Assembly: GCA_030425385.1 (NCBI GenBank) | Contig: JAUIAH010000006.1 | Location: 62,001-126,000 of the forward strand | Direction: 5' to 3' | Length of the DNA: 64,000 nucleotides | Source: Verrucomicrobiia bacterium | GTDB taxonomy: Bacteria; Verrucomicrobiota; Verrucomicrobiia; Verrucomicrobiales; DEV007 | Shown here: positions 1 to 8,400 of the stretch, one piece after another | How positions within the stretch are numbered: position 1 is the stretch's first letter | Layout of the letters: every line of letters begins with the position of its first letter | Made by a program: the position numbers and the translations under genes | Notes under the pieces: model-generated | What the model saw: only the letters and a program-made list of their open reading frames with translations | What the model was told of the DNA's origin: nothing | The model's database searches: none

Positions 1-3000
1 ACCAGACCAAGAGGTTTCGTTGGGTGATCGAAAGATCACACCTTTCCATGGCTGGGAAACATCATTCGTGAAGGTAACATTGGGATTCAGGAGAGCATTG
101 GCAATATCTTCCAAAGGAACCTCAGCATCCAATGCCACAAACTCAAGGGTATCCAAGAAGGCATCACCGTTTGCCGCTCGCAAACGAATCGGCTGATCAC
201 TAGCGATGAACTGACGCACCTGAAACCAAGAATCGTTGGCGGGGACAGCGATTTGTGTGAAACGTTCTCCTTCCGTCCATAAGTCCAAATGCTGGCCACG
301 GAGACGAAAGTTCATCCAGCCCTGTTGGATGGGGGGCACGAGGCTCACGGTGGAGGATGAAGAGGAGACTAACAGGGCATCGCCACCCTCCGCTGATTCA
401 TCTTCTATTCGTTGGGCAAGGGTGCTGCCGTAGGATGCTATCGGGATATCGGCTCCTTCTAAAGATGCCGTCATGGGAAAGCCCGACGAGTAATTGACCT
501 TAAAGTTGACAATTGATGCGGCGGGCCAACGAGGGCTTGTCACTGGATCATGCCTAATGTTTCCTTGGAATTCAAATTGAAGAACGTGTTCTCCTGTCGG
601 GACTCTGATGTGCGCTTTCCTCCATGGAATTCCATCTTCCGTAGGAGCCTCCATCAATGGTTGATGATCAAGAGCGACGTGAAGGGTTCCTGAGCGAACT
701 TGATAACCAAACGTCACCAGAGCGGGCCCCGTAATGGTGGTCGTCGTGCGTGCCAGGTTCTCCGCATTCGTTTCGGTAGCGATCAAGGCTCCGTCCCCAG
801 GGTCAGTGCCCCCGTACCATGTCCATATCCCTTGATCCGCCTCGGCCGTCCATTCCAAGAGCATACCGAACGCATTCCGACTATCCCCGCGAATCAATTG
901 TGAAAACCGATCGATCCATCTGGATCCGTGACTGGAGTGAAGCGAGAAATCCCATGCGATCAAATAGTGATACCGTTTCCACTCGAGGGAAGTCGACGAA
1001 AGCTCCCAATAGCGCACGAGGACGTTCGGATCAGTGTCAGCGTGAAACGAACTTCCAGGTGAGAGGTAAAGGGAGTCCTCACCATCATGTGAGGGGCTTT
1101 GCACGAGCTGAGCGCCGACGTTTGAGTAGACGACTCGATCGCTTTGATCCAGAGCCTCAGCGATAGGTGAGTTAGGACCAATAGTGAACGAGTCCAATGA
1201 CAACGATGAGATCGTGCTAGGCAAGAATTCTACCACAGTACAGGCACCGGAGATCGTCTTGGTGTATGAACCCCATTGGCCTCTCTTAGGCAGGTGGTGC
1301 TTCCCTGAATTTGTGCGTAGCGCTCCTTGCCCCTTCCAAGAAAAGCTAAGCGTCCGGTTCTGATCTGGAGTGTCGGATTCGGGCACATAGATGAGCAGGC
1401 TTGCCTCATCCAACCCATTGCTTCTTGGCAAATAGACGAAATCTGGATGCGCGGGAGTCATTGGAAAGGCGATGGCTGAAGGCGAAGTGAATGACTCCAC
1501 CGTATAGTGGCTGTCTAAAGCTTCTGCCAGGGAGGACGTATTCGAAGCGCTTGAGAACCCCGTGCAATCGACGTGGAAACCGGTGATATTCCCGTAACTC
1601 AGGGTGAGCAACCGCGAATCACTCGATACCGCCACGGAAGCAAATTGCCATGTGTTCGCCTCAGTATCCTCAAATTGCAGAAAGTTCTCCTCCATATTGG
1701 ACGCCTCATCCTCAAGCGTCCATGAGAGCTGAGGTCGGTAGGTTGTCGTAAAGGGAAGTTTCCAGGCAAAGCCGATCGTTCCCGCCTCCCGTAGTCCGAA
1801 GTGAATGGCAGGGGCGTAGTCACCTTCATTCAAATGCAAGCCGTTTCCACTCCAGCCATTGTCATGAGTGAGAAAGTGGTGGTCGTTAAGAGCAATGAAT
1901 GTCATTTCATGAGGATCGAGGCCCAGAGTCTCAAAGTAGAACAGGTCGCCTGGGATCCATTCGATGGCATCTAACAAGAGGGTGCTCGTTCCTAAGGGTG
2001 TGAGCCATCGAATATGATGAACGCCCTGTGATAGGTTCACCGCAATCGATTCCCATTCGCCTTTCTGATAGGCTGGGAAGAAGGGCTGCCCATTGACTTC
2101 CAATCGCATCCTTCGATCCGTGGCCTTCTGTGAGAAACGAAGGAGGCCTGGCCCGTCGAGAGTAGTCTCCAACCAAGATTCCGGATCACCCTTTTGCCTT
2201 GCGGGTACGCCGAGGACAGCCTCGCCGAGGGGGGAATCGTCATGGGGCTGATAGCGCCATGGTCCACCCGCAGTTGCAATCGTGAGGTTATCGCCCAAAT
2301 CGAGGGCATCGATAGCAGACGGCGTTGGCATTACAGCAAGTTGGTCGATCCATAGCATCGGCCAGTAGCCGTCCGATGGGCCGGACGGCGATCGAATACT
2401 CCACCGGACTCTCTGAGGGCCTTCTCCCAATGGGATGGCGTGCGTTCTCCATTCCCCTAGGGCTGGCAATGGGATGTCGAATATCGGCGCGCCGGACACA
2501 GAAACATCAATTCCATGGGACCCGTAGTAGCGAAACGCATATTGTAACATGCCGGGCCCGTCGAATTCGGCTTCGAAGAATGCTGGGGCAGATGTTGAAG
2601 CCGTAGAATCATATTGGATCTGGACAGCGTCTTCACCATCCAAAGTGACTAAGGATTGTGTGCTGACGCCTGTGGTGCTCCGCGCCAAATACCGAAGATC
2701 GGGATAATCCAACGCTTCAGCAAGGGTGGAGGATGGGTATGGCGCCGCCTGGTAATCAATGGCGCGAATGCGATGCTCCAGTGGCTCGTTGTCTGTTACC
2801 CAATAGTATTGGGCATCCCATTCAAGTTGGTGAGTGCCTTCAGCAATCACGAATTCTGTGGATTGCCAGAAAGGATCACGTTCATATACTGGGCTAGCAA
2901 CCGGGATACCATCTACTTTGAACGTGAGCCATGGTGGGCCAAACCAATCAAAGCGGAGTCGTCCAGGGCCCTCGACTTCGCCTACGAGCTTGGCGAAGTC

Positions 3001-5301
3001 ACCATCTCTTTCCAGTTGCACCACGGCGATGTCGGATGGAGTTCCGGCGGGATCTGGGGGGACGGACCAGCTTCGCACTCCCTTTTGTTCAAGGGGTATG
3101 GTGCTGTTAAGATGCTCGAACTCGAAGTTCGGTTGAAAGGTGATAGAGTCCAATGCTCCTATTCCTTCCAGGGAGATGACAACGGTCTCTGCGACCGGCA
3201 CGGGAAAGTGGTAGGTTGACCAATCTGGTTTGAGATCTACAAGGGTGATCTCAGGGGTGAACAACAGGGTTGATGCGGGATCGTTGGTGCCGCCTTTCGC
3301 TCGCACAGAGAGCAATCCGGGAGTGAAGGTGCGCAGTTGAACGGTGCTCTTAGCAGAAGGGTGAGTAGCGCTTAATGTGTCCTCACTTATTTCCCATTGG
3401 TGATGACCTGATTGCTGAAGTTGCAGGTGAGGGTTCTCCGGAGCGATCTCCAAGGCCTCTGCCCAAGGATGAATGAATCGATCCAAATGAAAGTGGTCAA
3501 TGACTGTAAGCGGTGCGGAGGTGTCCGGCCACCATATCGAGTATAAACTGTCAGTGCTCCAGGATTGTGTGCTGCCGTTCAATTGATAGCTCAATTCACC
3601 CATGGGAAGGTGGGGGAAGGCCAATTCACCACAATCGCCTTCACATTGCAATTGGCCGTCGATGATCTCCCATCCGCGTTCAAAGAGCATCACGCCGGGA
3701 TCAAATCCTAGCACGTCCACGACGGCAATTGATGGTTGAAATCGAAATGCATCAAGGAATGAGATCTCAGATCTGCTAGAGTCTTGGCCGCCAATGCGCC
3801 AATGAAGGTGATGCTCCCCTGAGCCCAGCCAATAGCGCTCATTTCCTGGTCTAGCGCGGACGCGCATGGGGCGTTCATTGATGGTGAATTGGCGTGTGCC
3901 TTGCCAGGTGAATTCAACAAATCCGGGGCCTTCCACAATGGTTCCAATATCGATTTGCTCGCCATGGGACGAAGAGACCATATCGCCTCCCTCACCAGAT
4001 GGCCATATATGGCCTTCGATTCCAGGTTCGGCTGTCCATTCGAAACCAGGGGCGTCTAACGCTTCTGCGAGGGAGACAGCGGTCAGCGCTTGAACGTGAA
4101 ACTGATCCAAGTTGGCTTTTAATGAAGTCGTTTGGGCGCTAACGGTGTGATAGAGTGAGATTTCGAGTGGTTCTTCGGCGGGATGCGCTGTCCATTCCAC
4201 AAGCGTCCAGGCGTTCCCATCCACGGACTTTATCAAGTGGTTCCCTTGATAAAGGTTGATTCGAGTGCCTTCTTCGGGTCGGCACCAATACTGCCCCTGC
4301 GAGGGGACGGACGGTTTCCATGCAAAGATAGTGCCTGGGCGACTGCCATCCAATTCAATTGCCAATGAGTCCTCGCCGTCGTGAGATTGAACCATATCGA
4401 TCGTCCAAGAACTGGATAAGAAAGCCGTCAAGGAGGTTTCCGAATCCAAGGCTTGGAAGATTGGGTCAGTCGGCGTCCACGATAACTGGTCTAGCCAAAC
4501 GGATTCACTAGGGCCAAGGGCTTGGGTCCACCGCCATTCCAAGTGGTGCTCGCCGTCAGGCACGTGGTGGACGACTGTCGACCAGGCTTGGGAGTGGTAG
4601 GAGTGATGGGCGCGTTCCATTCCGTTCATCGTAAAGCTGAGTGGGTCCAGCCCGTCACCTGCTTCAACTCGCAAGGCAAAGCGAAACACGCCAGGTCCGG
4701 TGACTGTGGCTTGGAAGGAGGCGTCGTTGGCATGAGGCGCGACGAGCATGGCGAAATCGTCTCCATCGTGGGCGAGGGGGCTTTTCCAACCAGTCCATTG
4801 ATTCGAGAATGCGACTTCGGATGGTGCTTCTGCGGCGGAGGCTGGGCTTACCTCGGCGTCATCTGAAAGACTCACGGCATCAATCCAGAGCCGTCCATTA
4901 GCTTGCGAGCCTTGTCTCCAATGAAGGCTCCCCATGCGGTCCCGAGTGGGAAACAAATGGAGGCGGGTCCACTCACCAGGCGCGATTGATAGGTAGTCGA
5001 GGTGACCAGAAGGTTGAAGGTCAACCGGCTGACCACTGTCTTCCTCATATCGCACCCAAAGAGTCGCAGGACCGTATCGCGGAAAGAGAAAGCCAAGGGA
5101 TCCAGAAGCTTTATCGTTGACGATCGCATCGCCCTGAACGGCGTGTTCACTGTCGACCGTCCACGTCCAGGATCCGTGCGCACTCAAATGGAGTCCGGGC
5201 AGATCTAGCGCATGGGCGGCACGATCACGGTCTGGGAGGCAAATCTCCTCAGACAGTAGGCAGGAAGCCATCACGCACATCATCAGAGCCACTCTCATCA
5301 T
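1..5301 (-). CDS. Giant secreted modular beta-sandwich protein, 3' end outside window
   Basis: The minus frame whose codons begin at positions divisible by three has no stop from 5301 to the left edge, giving about 1,767 codons. The likely start is ATG at 5301 (or 5298), followed by a hydrophobic signal-like segment rich in Met, Ala and Cys. The rest consists of degenerate modules of about 125-135 residues. Many open with a tag like A-x-A-L-D (AEALDAP near 4070, AEALDYP near 2720, AEALDSH near 1525, AEALDQS near 1160). Inside modules, H-D-G-E-D-S and G-P-G-x-L/F-x-F motifs recur. This resembles the jelly-roll modules common in very large PVC-group exported proteins, so adhesion or glycan binding is inferred, not shown. 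The 3' end is missing, so any catalytic or anchoring domain is unseen. Confidence 0.85.
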   Translation of the reverse strand, partial: MMRVALMMCVMASCLLSEEICLPDRDRAAHALDLPGLHLSAHGSWTWTVDSEHAVQGDAIVNDKASGSLGFLFPRYGPATLWVRYEEDSGQPVDLQPSGHLDYLSIAPGEWTRLHLFPTRDRMGSLHWRQGSQANGRLWIDAVSLSDDAEVSPASAAEAPSEVAFSNQWTGWKSPLAHDGDDFAMLVAPHANDASFQATVTGPGVFRFALRVEAGDGLDPLSFTMNGMERAHHSYHSQAWSTVVHHVPDGEHHLEWRWTQALGPSESVWLDQLSWTPTDPIFQALDSETSLTAFLSSSWTIDMVQSHDGEDSLAIELDGSRPGTIFAWKPSVPSQGQYWCRPEEGTRINLYQGNHLIKSVDGNAWTLVEWTAHPAEEPLEISLYHTVSAQTTSLKANLDQFHVQALTAVSLAEALDAPGFEWTAEPGIEGHIWPSGEGGDMVSSSHGEQIDIGTIVEGPGFVEFTWQGTRQFTINERPMRVRARPGNERYWLGSGEHHLHWRIGGQDSSRSEISFLDAFRFQPSIAVVDVLGFDPGVMLFERGWEIIDGQLQCEGDCGELAFPHLPMGELSYQLNGSTQSWSTDSLYSIWWPDTSAPLTVIDHFHLDRFIHPWAEALEIAPENPHLQLQQSGHHQWEISEDTLSATHPSAKSTVQLRTFTPGLLSVRAKGGTNDPASTLLFTPEITLVDLKPDWSTYHFPVPVAETVVISLEGIGALDSITFQPNFEFEHLNSTIPLEQKGVRSWSVPPDPAGTPSDIAVVQLERDGDFAKLVGEVEGPGRLRFDWFGPPWLTFKVDGIPVASPVYERDPFWQSTEFVIAEGTHQLEWDAQYYWVTDNEPLEHRIRAIDYQAAPYPSSTLAEALDYPDLRYLARSTTGVSTQSLVTLDGEDAVQIQYDSTASTSAPAFFEAEFDGPGMLQYAFRYYGSHGIDVSVSGAPIFDIPLPALGEWRTHAIPLGEGPQRVRWSIRSPSGPSDGYWPMLWIDQLAVMPTPSAIDALDLGDNLTIATAGGPWRYQPHDDSPLGEAVLGVPARQKGDPESWLETTLDGPGLLRFSQKATDRRMRLEVNGQPFFPAYQKGEWESIAVNLSQGVHHIRWLTPLGTSTLLLDAIEWIPGDLFYFETLGLDPHEMTFIALNDHHFLTHDNGWSGNGLHLNEGDYAPAIHFGLREAGTIGFAWKLPFTTTYRPQLSWTLEDEASNMEENFLQFEDTEANTWQFASVAVSSDSRLLTLSYGNITGFHVDCTGFSSASNTSSLAEALDSHYTVESFTSPSAIAFPMTPAHPDFVYLPRSNGLDEASLLIYVPESDTPDQNRTLSFSWKGQGALRTNSGKHHLPKRGQWGSYTKTISGACTVVEFLPSTISSLSLDSFTIGPNSPIAEALDQSDRVVYSNVGAQLVQSPSHDGEDSLYLSPGSSFHADTDPNVLVRYWELSSTSLEWKRYHYLIAWDFSLHSSHGSRWIDRFSQLIRGDSRNAFGMLLEWTAEADQGIWTWYGGTDPGDGALIATETNAENLARTTTTITGPALVTFGYQVRSGTLHVALDHQPLMEAPTEDGIPWRKAHIRVPTGEHVLQFEFQGNIRHDPVTSPRWPAASIVNFKVNYSSGFPMTASLEGADIPIASYGSTLAQRIEDESAEGGDALLVSSSSSTVSLVPPIQQGWMNFRLRGQHLDLWTEGERFTQIAVPANDSWFQVRQFIASDQPIRLRAANGDAFLDTLEFVALDAEVPLEDIANALLNPNVTFTNDVSQPWKGVIFRSPNETSWSG

Positions 5302-5466
5302 GCCACATGTTAGGCCAATGAACGCATTGATCCAGTAGATCCCAAGCCAGGTCACACTTTTGCCTGGACGCCCGTGACGATTTCTTTGCAGGATCCACCG
5401 CGATTTGCCAGTTCGTCTTGGCGGATCCACCAAACCTACACTCCGAACCCTACCCACATCCCAGCA
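5302..5466. promoter_or_regulatory. Divergent intergenic region between two giant secreted proteins
   Basis: These 165 bases separate two genes transcribed away from each other, so both promoters must lie here or just inside the neighbouring 5' ends. I see no convincing -35/-10 pair and no strong Shine-Dalgarno sequence in front of either start. The plus frame stays open back to 5374, but that stretch has no signal-peptide character, which is why the start at 5467 is preferred. Confidence 0.45.
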
Positions 5467-8400
5467 ATGAACCGCTATCGATATCGATGGGCGCTTGCCG
5501 CGCTCATGGCATCGGGATCGTTTGCCTTTCAGGCGACATCCTACGGGCAAAGTGACGTGACCCAACCGGGGGACCCACTGATTGCCAGCTCCGACAATAG
5601 CCCGGGCTCCGAAACGGGCCCGAACGCGATTGATAACCAACCCACCAAGTATTTGAACTTCGACACGGTGGGAACGGATCCCGTGGCATCGGGGTTCGTC
5701 GTCTCGCCCTCGGTGGGCATGACCTTGGTGACTGGACTCGCCATCCAATCCGCCAATGACGCGATTGAACGTGACCCAAAGTGGGTCCGGCTGGAAGGGT
5801 CCAATGACGAAGCGCCGACCTGGGAGGCCGGGGCTTGGCAGACCATCTATGAGAAGAACGATATCGCTGGTTGGGAGACGCTGTTCCCCGATGGCGATCG
5901 TTTCCAGACGCAGAAGTTCTCCTTCGGGAATGACAAACCCTTCCTGCATTACCGCTTCACCGTGGTGGAAGTGCAAGGCGCTGGCGCCAACAGCACGCAG
6001 TATGCGGAGATCGAGCTGCTCGGCTCGGTCATGCCTGGTGATGTGACCCAGCCGGGCGATGCCTTGATCGCAAGTTCGGACAACAGCCCGGGCTCCGAAA
6101 CGGGGCCCAATGCGATCGATGATCAACCGACGAAGTATTTGAACTTCGACACGGTGGGCACCGATCCTGTCCCCTCCGGTTTCGTCGTGACGCCTTCGTT
6201 AGGCCTCACGCGCGTGACGGGTTTGGCGATGCAATCGGCCAATGATGCCATCGAACGCGATCCCAAATGGGTGCGCCTAGAGGGGTCGAATGACCCAGCG
6301 CCGAGCTGGACCGAGGGCAGCTGGGAAGTGATCTATGAGAACAACGAGGTCGAGGCGTGGGAAGTGCTCTTCCCCGGAGGTGATCGCTTCAAAACGCAGG
6401 CGTTCACCTTCGCCAATAGCAAGCCCTTCCGCCACTATCGCTGGACGGTCTTGGAGGTGCAAGGCGCTGGAGCCAACAGCATGCAGATCGCTGAAGTCGA
6501 ACTCTTTGGCGAAGTGATGCCGGGAGACGTGACCTCCCCCGGCGATGCCTTGATCGCAAGTTCAGACAACAGTCCGGGCTCTGAGACCGCTCCCAATGCC
6601 ATTGATGGTCAACCTACCAAATACCTCAACTTTGACACCACGGGTACCGATCCCGTGCCGTCTGGTTTTGTCGTGACGCCGGGTATTGGACGGACGGTTC
6701 TCTATGGGATCACTTTGCAATCGGCCAATGACGCCATCGAGCGCGATCCCAAGATCTTCCGCCTCGAAGGCTCCAATGACGAAGCTCCCTCCTGGGAAAC
6801 CGGTAATTGGACAGTGATCTATGAAAACGACGCGGTGCAGCCGTGGACGGAGTTGTTTCCTGATGGGGACCGCTTCCAAACGCAGACCTTCGTCTTTGAT
6901 AATCTCGCTGCCTACACCCACTACCGCTGGACGGTGGTGGAAGTGCAAGGAGACGGGGCCAATAGCATGCAAATCGCTGAAGTCGAACTGCTCGGCGGCC
7001 CGGCACCGAAGGACGTGACCCAGCCCGGCGATGCCTTGATCGCGAGCTCTGACAATAGTCCAGGATCAGAAACCGCTCCCAATGCGATTGATAACCAGCC
7101 GACCAAGTATCTCAACTTCGATACGACTGGCACGGATCCCTTGCCTTCGGGCTTGGTCGTGACGCCTTCTGTCGGCGCGACGACGGTGACCGGGATAGCC
7201 ATCCAGTCTGCCAACGATGCGGTGGAGCGTGATCCCAAATGGATCCGTTTGGAAGGCTCGAACGACCCCACGCCCTCTTGGGAAAGTGGTAGTTGGGAAG
7301 TGATCTATGAGAACAACGAATTGCCTGCCTGGACCGCGCGTTTCCAGACCCAGGAATTCTATTTCGAGAATACCGCTTCCTATGCGCACTATCGTTTCAC
7401 CGTGGAAGAGGTTCAGGGTGAAGGAGCGAATAGCACCCAATACGCTGAGATCGAACTCCTCGCCGTGACGAAGGGTAATCCCTGTAACATCGCCCGCTTC
7501 AAGACGCAGCCTGTCGACACACCCGTCTTGTTAGGCAAGGGCGCTGGCGCCGAATTCTTCGTAGAAACAAACGGTCCTTGGACGGTGCAGTGGTATAAGA
7601 ATGACGAGCCCATCTCAGGGGCCATTCAGAATCGCTACACCACCGATCCCGTCGGGCCTGATAACGTCGACGATGTCTACACGGTGAAGTTGGTCGGTTG
7701 TGAGGAAGAGGAGACCGGCGTTTCCGCTCCTGCCCTAGCTTACTTGTTGGATCCGTTGGAGAATCCTGTGAGTATCGGCCTGAGTTTCGCTGGTGGTGGT
7801 GCCAATGGCGCGCCCACGCGCTCCGACGATTTGGAAGTCGCTGGCGACGTGTCCCAAGGTTACTGGAACCACTTGCCGCCTGATGGCGATGGCACACCGA
7901 ATGGCATACAAGCCGATCTCTTAGACAGTCTTGGCGACGAGTCAGACATCTCTGTTGAGTGGGCCGCAGATGCTCGTTGGGGGGCAGGCACGGGAACGGA
8001 GAGCTCCATGGCCAAGCTACTCAATGGCTTGATCGAAGGGGGCGGCGCCGAGGACACGCCTGCGACCATCACCTTTAGCAATGTGCCAGAGGGTTCCCAC
8101 TCCGTGCTCATCTACTCAGTAGCACGTCCGCTAGAGTTCCCCAATGCGACTTTCAAGCAAGTGCAAACGGGCGAAGTGGTCGCCATGCGTCAAGAGAACG
8201 CGGACGAATACAATCCCGATCCCTCGCCCCGCCAGGTGACCTCGGCAGACCCCGCGGACACGGTTGGGAACTTTGTTAGGTTCGATAGCATTCGTCCCGT
8301 CGATGGCATTGTCTCCATTGAGTTCTGGGACAACGGCGAAGGAGGAAGTTCAACGATCAATGCGATGCAATTGGTATTGAATGCGCTCTTTGATCCGCCG

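Noticed and set aside
2656-3219. 187-residue plus-strand ORF in the first 5 kb
   Set aside because: It is the complement of the giant minus-strand frame; it has no family features and an abundance of rare-looking composition.
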